Assembly (NCBI GenBank): GCA_004297775.1
Contig: SCUE01000032.1
Location: 62,001-126,000, forward strand
Direction of reading: 5' to 3'
DNA length: 64,000 bases
Source: Chloroflexota bacterium
GTDB lineage: Bacteria; Chloroflexota; UBA6077; FW602-bin22
This document shows positions 25,225 to 34,047 of the stretch, piece by piece. The notes beneath the pieces are model-generated. The model ran no database searches and was not told the DNA's origin. It worked only from the letters and a program-made list of their open reading frames with translations. The position numbers were made by a program, and so were the translations under genes. Positions within the stretch are counted from its first letter, which is position 1. Every line of letters begins with the position of its first letter.

Positions 25225-26049
25225 GTGACTGACGCGCGCGCGACGATCATCGAACCGAGCAGCGGTTGGCGAGCACTCGATGTCGCCGAACTGTGGCGCT
25301 ACCGAGAATTGCTCTATTTCCTGGCCTGGCGCGACGTAAAGGTTCGGTACAAACAGGCCGCGCTCGGCATCGCCTGGGCGGTGATCCAGCCGGTCGCGGC
25401 GACGCTCGTCTTCGCGCTGATCTTCGGGCGATTCGCCGGTTTGCCATCCGACGGCTCGCCCTACGTGCTGTTCGCATTCATCGGCGTCCTCTGCTGGACG
25501 TATTTCGCGAACGCTGTCGCTGCCGCGGGGACGAGCCTCGTTGCGAACACCCATCTCGTGTCGAAGGTGTACTTCCCGCGGCTTCTCGTTCCGCTGTCGG
25601 CGGCCGCGCCGGGCCTGATCGATCTGCTGGTTGGACTCGTGCTGCTGCTCGGGCTCGTCGCTTATTTCGGAGTTCCGCTCTCCGGGCGTATCGTCCTCAT
25701 CCCGTTCTTCCTCGCGGTCGGCGCGATCGCGGCCGTCGCGGTCGGCATCTGGCTGGCGGCGCTCGACGTGCGCTATCGCGACGTCCGCTACGTCGTCCCG
25801 TTCCTACTGCAGGTCTGGATGTTCGGCACGCCGGTCGTCTACTCGTCGAGCCTTCTGCCCGAGGCCGTCCGTCCGTTCTACAGCCTCAACCCGATGGTTG
25901 GCGTGATCGACGGCTGCCGCTGGGCGATCCTCGGCGGCGACAACCCACCGACGTCGATCGTCGTGTCGTTCGTGGCCGTGCTACTGATCTTCGTCTCCGG
26001 CGTCTTCTACTTCCATCGCGTCGAGCGATCGTTTGCCGATGTCATCTAG
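25225..26049 (+). CDS. wzm: ABC-2 type polysaccharide export permease (Wzm)
   Basis: A 274-residue membrane protein of the polysaccharide/polyol-phosphate exporter family with six predicted membrane segments. The cytoplasmic N-terminus ends in LLYFLAWRDVKVRYKQAALG, the standard family motif, and the chain ends FYFHRVERSFADVI. The GTG directly follows the Fcl-like stop, and the ATPase gene starts 15 bases downstream. The pair would move a lipid-linked polysaccharide across the membrane. Confidence 0.9.
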   Translation: MTDARATIIEPSSGWRALDVAELWRYRELLYFLAWRDVKVRYKQAALGIAWAVIQPVAATLVFALIFGRFAGLPSDGSPYVLFAFIGVLCWTYFANAVAAAGTSLVANTHLVSKVYFPRLLVPLSAAAPGLIDLLVGLVLLLGLVAYFGVPLSGRIVLIPFFLAVGAIAAVAVGIWLAALDVRYRDVRYVVPFLLQVWMFGTPVVYSSSLLPEAVRPFYSLNPMVGVIDGCRWAILGGDNPPTSIVVSFVAVLLIFVSGVFYFHRVERSFADVI

Positions 26050-26064
26050 GCGGCGACGCACGCG

Positions 26065-27354
26065 ATGAGCGACGTCGCAGTCAGCGTCGAGGGCCTCGGC
26101 AAGCTGTATCGCTTGGGCGGCGACTCAGCCGCCTACCAGACGTTGCGCGAGATGGTGGCCAATATCGTCGGTGGTTCGATCCGCGGCGTCAGTCGCGCGA
26201 TCGGTGGGACCGCGGTCGAAGCCGAGGATCGACGCGACCTCTGGGCGCTGAAGGATGTGTCGTTCGAGCTAAAGAAAGGGCGCGTGCTCGGTGTCGTCGG
26301 CCGAAACGGCGCCGGCAAGAGCACGCTCCTGAAAATTCTCTCGCGGATCACCGCGCCGACGGCCGGTCGCGCGGTCGTCGATGGACGGGTCGGCGCGCTA
26401 CTCGAAGTGGGCACCGGATTCCATCCGGAGCTGACCGGTCGCGAAAACATCTACCTGAACGGCGCGATCCTCGGCATGACGCGGGCCGACATTCGCCGCC
26501 GGTTCGACGAAATCGTCGATTTCTCCGGTCTCGAACGCTTTCTCGACACACCGGTGAAACGGTATTCGAGCGGCATGTACACCCGGCTGGCTTTCAGCGT
26601 GGCGGCGCATCTCGAACCGGAGATTCTGGTTGTCGATGAGGTCCTCTCGGTCGGCGACGTCGAGTTCCAGCGCAAGAGCATGGGCAAGGCGAGCGAAGCC
26701 GCCTCATCCGGCCGCACCGTCATCTTCGTCAGCCACAATCTGGCCGCGCTGCGCGGACTCTCGACCGACGGCATCCTGCTCCAGAAGGGACAGATCGTCG
26801 CGGCCGGCGAGATCGGCCGAGTTCTCGATCGTTACGTCGAACTGATTGCCGCCGCCGCCAGTGAGACCTCACTGGCCGATCGCCTCGACCGAACCGGGTC
26901 AGGCGAAATTCGCTATCTCGGGTTTCGGATCGAGGACGCCGAGGGGCGACCGACCGAGTTCGCGCGAACCGGCGACGAGAGCCGTTTCATCTTCGATGTC
27001 GTAAACACGACCGGTCGTTCGCTCGAGAACATCAGCTTCTATCTGCTGTTCCACGACTCCGGCGGAGTACCGCTCTACAACCACTCGAACCTATACAGCG
27101 GCGAGGACCTCGTCGTGCCGCCGGGGCGCTCCGAGGTCATCTGCCGCGTGCCGCGGCTGCCGCTGACCGGCGGGACGTACCCGATCGATATCGCGGCAAT
27201 GGTCGGTGGAACCTACCTCGATATGATGACGGCGGCAGCCTACGTTCAGGTCGGCGAGGGCAACTTCTACGGCACCGGCCGCCAGCCGCCCTTGCCGTTT
27301 CACACGCTGATTGATGCCGGATGGTCGCTCAACAATGGGAGTGAGCGCCGATAA
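26065..27354 (+). CDS. wzt: polysaccharide ABC exporter ATPase with C-terminal glycan-binding domain (Wzt)
   Basis: A 429-residue protein. Residues 1-260 are the nucleotide-binding domain: Walker A GRNGAGKST, Q-loop region GTGFHPELTG, signature YSSGM, Walker B LVVDEVLSVGD and switch His in VSHN. Residues 285-429 form the beta-sandwich Wzt C-terminal domain (EIRYLGFRIEDAEG, PLYNHSNLYSG) that recognises the capped chain end in O-antigen systems. This implies that export depends on a terminal modification, perhaps made by a methyltransferase in the same locus. Confidence 0.92.
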   Translation: MSDVAVSVEGLGKLYRLGGDSAAYQTLREMVANIVGGSIRGVSRAIGGTAVEAEDRRDLWALKDVSFELKKGRVLGVVGRNGAGKSTLLKILSRITAPTAGRAVVDGRVGALLEVGTGFHPELTGRENIYLNGAILGMTRADIRRRFDEIVDFSGLERFLDTPVKRYSSGMYTRLAFSVAAHLEPEILVVDEVLSVGDVEFQRKSMGKASEAASSGRTVIFVSHNLAALRGLSTDGILLQKGQIVAAGEIGRVLDRYVELIAAAASETSLADRLDRTGSGEIRYLGFRIEDAEGRPTEFARTGDESRFIFDVVNTTGRSLENISFYLLFHDSGGVPLYNHSNLYSGEDLVVPPGRSEVICRVPRLPLTGGTYPIDIAAMVGGTYLDMMTAAAYVQVGEGNFYGTGRQPPLPFHTLIDAGWSLNNGSERR

Positions 27355-27390
27355 GTCCACAATGCTCGTGCCATCTACTTGCGCCGAGCG

Positions 27391-28398
27391 TCAACCTCCG
27401 ACCGTCTCTTCGCTCTTGCCCGCGTCGGGGACGAACAGCGCCTGGCCGTACTTATCTCTGCCGAAATCGCCGATGACTCTCTGAGTTTCGGTGGCGACCA
27501 TGAACGCCGCGAAAGCCTTGCCTCCGATGGCGTTGACCGGAACGCCGGGAAACTTGGCCGGACTGACCGGCATCACGCTGTAGATGTTGAGCAGTTCCCT
27601 GGCGCCTTCGAGTGCGATGACCGTCCGAAGGGCACCCTTGCGAGCCAGGTAGGTTGCCCGATCGCTGATGGTATAGGCGTTCTTCTGGTCGGCCAGCGTG
27701 AGGGTCGCGCCCATTCCCTGGCCGGAAATCAGGTACCACGCCTGCCCTTTCGGCGTGAGGCCAGCGTTCTTCCAGATCTGCTTCTCGAGCTGGTCGGTAC
27801 CGGAGTTGTCGTCGCGGCTCACCCAGGTCGCGCCCTTGTCGGCGATTTTCTTGAGTGCCGCCGCGATGGCCTTCTCGCCTTTGATCGCGGCCGGATCTTC
27901 CGGCGGTCCGACGATCACGAAGTCGTTGTGCATCACCAACACCCGCTCGGTGCCGTTCCCTTGCGCCATCCATTGCTTCTCCGCCTCCGGCGCGTGGACG
28001 AGGACGACATCGGCCTCGCCGCGGGCGCCAAGTGCCAGCGCCGCGCCGGTGCCGACGCTGATGGTCTTGACTCGATAGCCTGACCGCTGCTCGAACAGCG
28101 GCACGAGGACATCGAGTAGCCCGGAATCCTGGGTGCTCGTCGTCGTTGCGAGGATGACATCCGTACCGGCGGGATTGCGCGGAACGGGCGTGGGACTGGG
28201 CGCGGCTGGCTTCATCAGCGCCGCGGCCGGCGCGACGGCCGTCACCGTGGGTGCCCCTCCACTGGTGCCCGCGGCGGTCGGCATCAAAACTGGCCGTGGC
28301 ACGGCTGTCGGCGAAATCTGCGCCTGACACGCGAGAGGTAGGAATGAAACCAGGGCGAGCAGCAGCAGGCGAACAGATTGACGGTGAATCAGATGCAT
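27391..28398 (-). CDS. tupA: tungstate/molybdate-binding lipoprotein (TupA-like)
   Basis: A 335-residue substrate-binding protein. It has a signal peptide with lipobox (LPLACQAQ), a Pro/Ala/Thr linker and then ILATTTSTQDSGLLDVLVPLFE, the oxyanion-binding opening of the TupA/WtpA-like family. EADVVLVHAPEAE and the WVSRDDNSGTDQLE segment are also typical. The ATG at 28398 has GGGAGGAG 11 bases upstream. A ModE-like regulator lies just upstream on the same strand. The permease and ATPase (TupB/TupC) are absent from the window. Confidence 0.88.
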   Translation of the reverse strand: MHLIHRQSVRLLLLALVSFLPLACQAQISPTAVPRPVLMPTAAGTSGGAPTVTAVAPAAALMKPAAPSPTPVPRNPAGTDVILATTTSTQDSGLLDVLVPLFEQRSGYRVKTISVGTGAALALGARGEADVVLVHAPEAEKQWMAQGNGTERVLVMHNDFVIVGPPEDPAAIKGEKAIAAALKKIADKGATWVSRDDNSGTDQLEKQIWKNAGLTPKGQAWYLISGQGMGATLTLADQKNAYTISDRATYLARKGALRTVIALEGARELLNIYSVMPVSPAKFPGVPVNAIGGKAFAAFMVATETQRVIGDFGRDKYGQALFVPDAGKSEETVGG

Positions 28399-28537
28399 TG
28401 GGTGACGAATCTCCTCCCTAACACTGCGCGTGATCGATGCCTCGGGCGTGACCCGGTCTGCCCGTGGCACGCTCAGCGATTTGGCCCGAACGCGATCGTC
28501 GTCGCGATTCGGATTGCCATCGTTCGGCCAATTGTGG

Positions 28538-28546
28538 CATAACGCT
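28538..28546 (-). promoter_or_regulatory. candidate ModE-type operator upstream of tupA
   Basis: The minus strand reads GCGTTATGC, about 140 bases before the tupA start. The same 9 bases occur at 29013-29021 upstream of the ModE-like gene. Known ModE operators contain CGTTAT half-sites. The second half-site is not evident, so this is tentative. Confidence 0.3.
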
Positions 28547-28571
28547 GCCAAAGAAAAACTGCGCCACACCG

Positions 28572-28982
28572 TTACCCGTCCAGATCGCCGAACTCAGCGC
28601 GGAATCGCGCATTCGCCAGCGTAGCCACGCCCTGTGTGACGCGCCGGAAGCGCTCCACGAGGTCACGACCGGCCGGGGTAAGGCGGCTGCTACCGCCATC
28701 GGCACCGCCGCTCTGGGCTTCGACGAGCTTGAAACCCATGCGCTGTTCGGCCTCCTTCAACTTGTACGAGGCGGTGCGATACGGCACTTCCAGCTTCTCG
28801 GCCGCGTGAACGAGCGAGCCGGTCTCATCGATCGCGGCGAGGAGGTCGATGCGCCACTCCGAAAGAACGACTTTGCCGTCCCGCTCCAGCCACACCTTCG
28901 ACCGCGCGGCAAACGACGCGCCATCGGGGCGCGTGTCGAAGCGCTCGGATCCAGGACTCGCGACAGTATCCAGCGTCTTCAC
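28572..28982 (-). CDS. ModE-like molybdate/tungstate-responsive regulator (DNA-binding domain only)
   Basis: A 136-residue winged-helix protein matching the N-terminal domain of ModE (LysR-like HTH): KVWLERDGKVVLSEWRIDLL, ETGSLVHAAEKLEVPYRTA and RMGFKLVEAQSGGADGGSS with TPAGRDLVERF. It lacks the C-terminal molybdate-binding (TOBE/Mop) domains, as in short ModE proteins. The GTG at 28982 leaves an unstructured N-terminal tail. The neighbouring tupA gene and a shared GCGTTATGC motif suggest that it controls oxyanion uptake and itself. Confidence 0.85.
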   Translation of the reverse strand: MKTLDTVASPGSERFDTRPDGASFAARSKVWLERDGKVVLSEWRIDLLAAIDETGSLVHAAEKLEVPYRTASYKLKEAEQRMGFKLVEAQSGGADGGSSRLTPAGRDLVERFRRVTQGVATLANARFRAEFGDLDG

Positions 28983-29012
28983 TCCCGTGGCGCCTGCGTT
29001 CGGCGAACCGCA

Positions 29013-29021
29013 GCATAACGC
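29013..29021 (-). promoter_or_regulatory. candidate ModE-type operator upstream of the modE-like gene
   Basis: GCGTTATGC on the minus strand, 31-39 bases before the ModE-like start codon and identical to the site before tupA. The position fits autoregulation. The evidence is two matching 9-mers only. Confidence 0.3.
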
Positions 29022-29039
29022 ATCCCGGCGGATTTCGTG

Positions 29040-29720
29040 CTATCCGACACGCGACCACAACTCCCAGACGAATGGGTAGCGGAACACCAGCGTGTGCGTC
29101 TTTGGCAGAGCACTCGAAATCGCCGCGTACCGCTTCTTCGCGCCCGGCGCGAAGTCGTGAAACTGGACGAGCAGCCGATCGAAGCGCGACAGCGCGCCGG
29201 ACTCGATCAGCCGCTCGATCAAGGCATACTCGCCGCCTTCGATGTTGATCTTGGCCAGATCCACGTGCGAGATGCCGAGCTCCGCCAGCACGCCGAGGAT
29301 GTCGCGGATCGCAATCTCCGCACCGGACCCGTCGCTCACGACGGTGCTCGAACGATTCTCGGCCAGCGAGATTCGCATCCGCTCGTCGGCCGAGCCGAGG
29401 CCGTAGCGATGACAGACGACACGATCGTCACCGGCAAACCGCTGGTCGATAAGCTCGCAGAACGCCTCGACCGGCTCGAACACGTGCACGACGCTGCCGT
29501 ACTGCTCGACAATGCGGGCTACCCAGTCGCCGTGGTAGCCGCCCACATCGAGGACGATCGAGTCGGGTCGCAGGGGAAACGTCGTCAGGCGGGTGTCAGT
29601 TGGGTTCTGGCGCACCCAGGCGCGCTGCGCGGTGGTCCACTTCCACTCGTGGCGACGCGCCCAGTGACGATACATGGCACGCCAGGCGCTCCGTGCCAGC
29701 CAGACCAACGGTCGCGTCAT
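29040..29720 (-). CDS. FkbM-family methyltransferase
   Basis: A 226-residue SAM-dependent methyltransferase of the FkbM type. Motif I is VLDVGGYHGDWVARIV, the acidic end of strand beta-2 is HVFEPVEAF, and KINIEGGEYALIERL is the characteristic FkbM motif. FkbM proteins methylate hydroxyls of sugars and are common in polysaccharide clusters, where O-methylation can cap chains. ATG 29720 is chosen; the ORF extends to 29810. It lies 100 bases downstream of the GT10 gene on the same strand. Confidence 0.85.
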   Translation of the reverse strand: MTRPLVWLARSAWRAMYRHWARRHEWKWTTAQRAWVRQNPTDTRLTTFPLRPDSIVLDVGGYHGDWVARIVEQYGSVVHVFEPVEAFCELIDQRFAGDDRVVCHRYGLGSADERMRISLAENRSSTVVSDGSGAEIAIRDILGVLAELGISHVDLAKINIEGGEYALIERLIESGALSRFDRLLVQFHDFAPGAKKRYAAISSALPKTHTLVFRYPFVWELWSRVG

Positions 29721-29820
29721 CGCCGGAACCGAAGACAACTCGAGCCGCGTGTGCGGCGATTCCGGTGTCCTCACACGTTCCACAAGAAGACGCGGACGTC
29801 CGCCTCGCACGTCCGCGCGA

Positions 29821-30867
29821 TCAAAGTTGAAGCGCCGTGAACAGTCGCTCGGCGAATGCCTCAGGCAGGAATCGGGCGAAGCGTTCGCTGGCCAGGTAGT
29901 CGCTCATCGCACTCTGGTATCGGCGGAAGTCCGGCTCTGACACGTCGACGAGGAATCGTCGCAACTCGTCATCGGATTCGAAGCGACGCCGATCGATGAA
30001 CGCTTCCGGATCGACGTACTCATCGATATTCGACGCGCCCCGATAGATCGGCACGCAGCCCGCGCGCATCGCGTCGAAGATCTTCTCCGTCACGTAGCCA
30101 GACTCATCGCGCAGGTTCTCGAAGCAAATCGCGAAACGGTAACGCGGCAACGCCTCCCGTTTGTTGTCGAGCCGACCTCGGTAGGTCGCGAATGGCCGCC
30201 AGTCGGCGCGATCCCGGCCGAGCGGCGGCGCATCCCACCCGTAACCGTAAAGATCGAAGTCGTCGGGACACGCATCGTCGAAGTATCGAATCATCGCTTC
30301 GCGCGCCGAGTACATCTCGCGCGGATGCGAGGCGACTTTGTTCATCGAGATGTTGACCAGCATGCGCCGGTTGCCGAATGGAATGATCGGCACAGTTGGA
30401 TACGTGCTGTTCTGCGGCCAGAGATACTTCAGAAAGCGGCCGCCATCGACCAGATCATCGTTCCACGTCAGGACCTTCGGGAACAGCATGTGGAGTGACG
30501 GATCCCAATTCGCCGCGCGGATCGCCGCGTTCTCCCAGATGATCAGCGCACTGTGCTCGGCCAACTCGGCGCGACGACATTCGCCGTACATGTCGCGATG
30601 GAACGGCCGTCCCAGCAGGCGGTTCTTCATTCGGTAGGCCAATCCCGTCAGGCCGCGCGGCGCCTCCATGCTGATCGACTCCCAGAAAAGCACACCGGCG
30701 CAGCCATCGAGCGAGTGATCGTCCGACGTCATCAACTCGTACCCGTGCTGACGAAACCACTCGCGCGCGTAGATGTACGGCTCGTTGCAGTTGTCGCGCT
30801 CGTTCGGATCGAACAATTTGTTGTCGCGCAGGTGCGGAGCGTGAATCAAGACACGCGGCAATCCCAC
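29821..30867 (-). CDS. glycosyltransferase family 10 (fucosyltransferase-like)
   Basis: A 348-residue protein with the GT10 C-terminal signature: FAICFENLRDESGYVTEKIF followed by DAMRAGCVPIYRGASNIDEY. GT10 enzymes are alpha-1,3/4-fucosyltransferases using GDP-fucose. Their donor would be supplied by the Fcl-like gene at 24268, or the enzyme could use a related GDP-dideoxy sugar. No signal peptide or membrane anchor is seen, so it acts in the cytoplasm on a lipid-linked or nucleotide-linked acceptor. It is divergent from the next glycosyltransferase gene. Confidence 0.9.
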   Translation of the reverse strand: MGLPRVLIHAPHLRDNKLFDPNERDNCNEPYIYAREWFRQHGYELMTSDDHSLDGCAGVLFWESISMEAPRGLTGLAYRMKNRLLGRPFHRDMYGECRRAELAEHSALIIWENAAIRAANWDPSLHMLFPKVLTWNDDLVDGGRFLKYLWPQNSTYPTVPIIPFGNRRMLVNISMNKVASHPREMYSAREAMIRYFDDACPDDFDLYGYGWDAPPLGRDRADWRPFATYRGRLDNKREALPRYRFAICFENLRDESGYVTEKIFDAMRAGCVPIYRGASNIDEYVDPEAFIDRRRFESDDELRRFLVDVSEPDFRRYQSAMSDYLASERFARFLPEAFAERLFTALQL

Positions 30868-30934
30868 GGGGATCGAGTGTACAACCGGGTCGATTCTCGA
30901 CCCTCTGTTAGACTTGGCGACGAGTCGTTCGTTT

Positions 30935-32101
30935 GTGAAGCCGCTTCGGATCTTCTACGCGGCGCATCCGTCGCCGAATCCGACCCGATTCCCCGACTCA
31001 AGGCTCTGGCATCAGAACCTCTATATGCCGCTGGTCGATCTCAAACACGATGTTGTGTCGTTCGATTACGACCTCACTCCGCACTTCCTCCACCTCGATC
31101 CGTCCGAGCCGCACAAGCGCGCCTTCATCGTCGCGAACCGACACAAGCTTGAGGCGGCGCTGCTTCGACAAATCGAGGCCGCTCATCGCGAGAAGCCGAT
31201 CGATGTGTTCTTCAGCTACTTCTACAACGCCTGCGCGACGCCGGAGACCATCCGCGCGATCGCGGACATGGGCATCACGACCGTGAACTGGTTCTGCAAC
31301 GCGGCGTATCAGTTCCACCTCGTCTCCGAGATCGCGCCAGCATACCACTTCAGCCTTGTGCCCGAGGTGTATCGGCTCGACGACTACCGTCGCGTCGGCG
31401 CGAACCCGATCTACTGCCAGATGGCCGCGAATCCGTCGATCTACCACCCGCACGATGTCCCGCTCGAATTCGATGTCGTCTTCGTCGGCCAGAAGTACGG
31501 CGATCGCCCGACCTACATTCGCCGCCTACTCGACGCCGGCATTCCGACCCGCGTCTGGGGACCGGGCTGGCTGCCGCCGACCACGACGATGACGACGAGT
31601 GAAATATGGCGCAACCGTCTCCGTCTTCTGACAACACCCGCGGGATGGTCCGCGATCCTTCGGCAACTGAGCCCTGCGCCAGCCATCCCGACCGGCGAAC
31701 GGGTCAACGTTCCACCATCGATATGTGGTCCCGCGCTCGACGACGACGCTCTGATCGAGATGTACAGCCGCGCCCGGATCCACCTCGGTTTCTCATCGGT
31801 CGGTGAGACGCACGCATCCGGCGAACGGATCCTGCAGGTGCGCCTGCGCGACTTCGAGGCGCCGATGAGCGGTGCGTTCTACATGGTCGAGTACATGCCC
31901 GAACTTGAGACGTTCTACGATGTTCAGAAGGAAGTGGTCTGCTATCGCTCGGCGGATGATCTGGTCGAGAAGGCGCGCTACTACCTCGACCATGCCGACG
32001 AGCGCGAGGAGATCCGTCAGGCCGGTCTCGCCCGAGCAATGCGCGACCACACCTGGCATCGTCGGTTCGAGGTCGCGTTCGCGGAGATGGGGTTCAAGTA
32101 G
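30935..32101 (+). CDS. CgeB-like glycosyltransferase
   Basis: A 388-residue protein resembling the CgeB/DUF3880 group of GT-B glycosyltransferases. The C-terminal half has a glycosyltransferase-1-like layout: FDVVFVGQKYGDRPTYIRRL, YSRARIHLGFSSVGE, RDFEAPMSGAFYMVEYMPEL and YYLDHADEREEI. GTG 30935 is preferred over TTG 30914 because the Rossmann strand (LRIFYAAHPSPN) starts there. It is followed 3 bases later by a GT2 gene and then another, a compact plus-strand operon of three glycosyltransferases. Confidence 0.8.
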   Translation: MKPLRIFYAAHPSPNPTRFPDSRLWHQNLYMPLVDLKHDVVSFDYDLTPHFLHLDPSEPHKRAFIVANRHKLEAALLRQIEAAHREKPIDVFFSYFYNACATPETIRAIADMGITTVNWFCNAAYQFHLVSEIAPAYHFSLVPEVYRLDDYRRVGANPIYCQMAANPSIYHPHDVPLEFDVVFVGQKYGDRPTYIRRLLDAGIPTRVWGPGWLPPTTTMTTSEIWRNRLRLLTTPAGWSAILRQLSPAPAIPTGERVNVPPSICGPALDDDALIEMYSRARIHLGFSSVGETHASGERILQVRLRDFEAPMSGAFYMVEYMPELETFYDVQKEVVCYRSADDLVEKARYYLDHADEREEIRQAGLARAMRDHTWHRRFEVAFAEMGFK

Positions 32102-32104
32102 CCG

Positions 32105-33124
32105 ATGACGCCGCTGATTTCCGTCCTCATGCCGGCGCGCAACGCGTCGGCCTATATCGCCGAGTCGCTGACCAGCCTCGTGAAGCAGACGTTCGAGGAC
32201 TTCGAGGTCATCGTGGTCGACGACGAATCGTCGGATGGCACCGGCCAGATCGCGTCCGATATCGGAGATCGACGCATCCGCGTCACTCGGAACGACCAAC
32301 GACGCGGCATCAGCGGCGCGCTGAATCGCGCGATCGAGGAAGCGCAGGGACGTCTCTTCGCCCGACTCGACGCCGACGACATCGCCCTACCCGAGCGATT
32401 CGCCGCCCAGGTGGAGTTCCTGGACCGAAGCCCCGAGATCGGCGTCGTCGGGACGGCGTTTCGGAAGGTCGATCGCGCCGGCCGCCCGCTCGACCGGTCG
32501 CACCTCGTCAACGATCCGACGATCCTGGCCTGGGAGCTGTACTTCAGCAATCAACTCGCCCATCCCTCCGTGATGATGCGCGCCGACCTCGTCCGAGCCG
32601 TCGGTGGCTACCGCGATGAGTTCGCGATCGCCCAGGACTATGACCTCTGGACGCGAATCGCGCGGCGGGCCGGAATCGCGAACTTGCCGACGATCATGCT
32701 TCACCTGCGTCAGCACGAGGGTCAAGCGACGGTGCAGCATCTCAGCCGTATGCAGAACGAGGCCGATCAGATCCGGCGCGACTATCTGCTCTCACTCACG
32801 ATGCGCCCGATCGACGACGACGTCGCGGCGGCCTGGTGCCGCGTGGCGCGTGGGGAGGTTGTGTCCGGCGCCGGGCGACTCGACGCCGTTGCGCGACTGA
32901 CGGCAAGGGCGGCCGCGACCTACATTCGCCAGGCCCGGGTCTCGGCGGAGCACGCTCGCGACATTCGGCGCCGCGCCGCGCAGCGCATCTTCACCCTGGC
33001 GAACTTCGCGCTGCGCGGGGCGCCGTGGGTGATGCCGATCCTGGTCGGCCGGGCGATGGCGCTCAATCCGCGCGTCGCGATCGATCCGGAAACGTATCGC
33101 CGCGGCGCCACGCCCGGAATGTAG
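32105..33124 (+). CDS. glycosyltransferase family 2
   Basis: A 339-residue GT-A enzyme. It begins LISVLMPARNASAYIAESL, has VIVVDDESSDGT, and carries the metal-binding DxD as ARLDADDIALPERF. IAQDYDLWTRIARR near residue 180 is the acceptor-side ED-like motif. The C-terminal 100 residues are helical and basic and may sit on the membrane. The stop overlaps the start of the next GT2 by one base. The donor and acceptor are unknown. Confidence 0.9.
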   Translation: MTPLISVLMPARNASAYIAESLTSLVKQTFEDFEVIVVDDESSDGTGQIASDIGDRRIRVTRNDQRRGISGALNRAIEEAQGRLFARLDADDIALPERFAAQVEFLDRSPEIGVVGTAFRKVDRAGRPLDRSHLVNDPTILAWELYFSNQLAHPSVMMRADLVRAVGGYRDEFAIAQDYDLWTRIARRAGIANLPTIMLHLRQHEGQATVQHLSRMQNEADQIRRDYLLSLTMRPIDDDVAAAWCRVARGEVVSGAGRLDAVARLTARAAATYIRQARVSAEHARDIRRRAAQRIFTLANFALRGAPWVMPILVGRAMALNPRVAIDPETYRRGATPGM

Positions 33125-34014
33125 TGGCGACCCGCGTCACCGTCGTCATCCCGACCTACAACTACGGTCGGTACGTCGGCCAGGCGATCGACAGCGTCCT
33201 GAATCAGTCGCACGCCGATCTCGACCTCATAGTGGTGGACGACGCCTCGACCGACGACACGGACCGGGTTGTCGGCGAACGCTCGGATCCCCGGCTGACC
33301 TATATTCGCCAGGCGAACGCCGGACCGGCGACGGCGCGGAACCGCGGCCTCGGAGAAGCGCGGGGCGCCTACGTAGCGCTGCTCGATGCCGACGACTGGT
33401 GGGAACCCGAGAAGCTCGCGCGCCAGGTCGGCATCCTCGATCGCGATCCCGCGATCGGGTTGGTCGCAACCGACTACCGCGTGCGCGACGAGACGACCGG
33501 CGCAATTGCCGAACGCCGTCCACCGGCACTGCGCGGCAACGTGCTCGCCCAGATGGCGGTCGAGAACCGCGTCCCTGGCTCCGCGACGACCGCCCTGATG
33601 CGACGCTCAGTCCTCGAACGCGTGGGCTTGCTCGATCCGTCGCTCAAAGCGTGCGAGGACTGGGACCTCTTCCAGCGCTTCGCGCGCGTTTCACGATTCG
33701 AGCACATCCAGATACCGCTGGCGTGGATACGCCTGCACGGCCCGAGCAACTCCGACATCGGACGCCTCGACGCCTGTTTCGCGGCCGTGATCCGCAAGTT
33801 CTACTCCGACCCAACGCTGCCGCCGGAGATCGCGCGACTGGAGTCGCGTGCCTGGGCAACCGCGGCGCTGACGCTGGCGCGGCGGGCGTTCATCGCCAGA
33901 CAGCGCCCGACCGCGCTGCGGTACATCGCCGCCGCCGTGCGCGCCGATTCTCGGTGGGCAGATCCGTACCTACTGGCCGCGCGTGGAATTACCGGGCAAC
34001 TGCGTCGCGCCTGA
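33124..34014 (+). CDS. glycosyltransferase family 2
   Basis: A 296-residue GT-A enzyme starting at a GTG that shares one base with the previous stop (TAGTG). Motifs are VTVVIPTYNYGRYVGQAI, LIVVDDASTDDT, ALLDADDWWEPEKL (DxD) and KACEDWDLFQRFAR. It is the third gene of the glycosyltransferase run and probably adds one sugar to the same glycan as its neighbours. Confidence 0.9.
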   Translation: MATRVTVVIPTYNYGRYVGQAIDSVLNQSHADLDLIVVDDASTDDTDRVVGERSDPRLTYIRQANAGPATARNRGLGEARGAYVALLDADDWWEPEKLARQVGILDRDPAIGLVATDYRVRDETTGAIAERRPPALRGNVLAQMAVENRVPGSATTALMRRSVLERVGLLDPSLKACEDWDLFQRFARVSRFEHIQIPLAWIRLHGPSNSDIGRLDACFAAVIRKFYSDPTLPPEIARLESRAWATAALTLARRAFIARQRPTALRYIAAAVRADSRWADPYLLAARGITGQLRRA

Positions 34015-34047
34015 TTCGTCGGCGCAGGGCGCGACGCGGCGCGCGAA

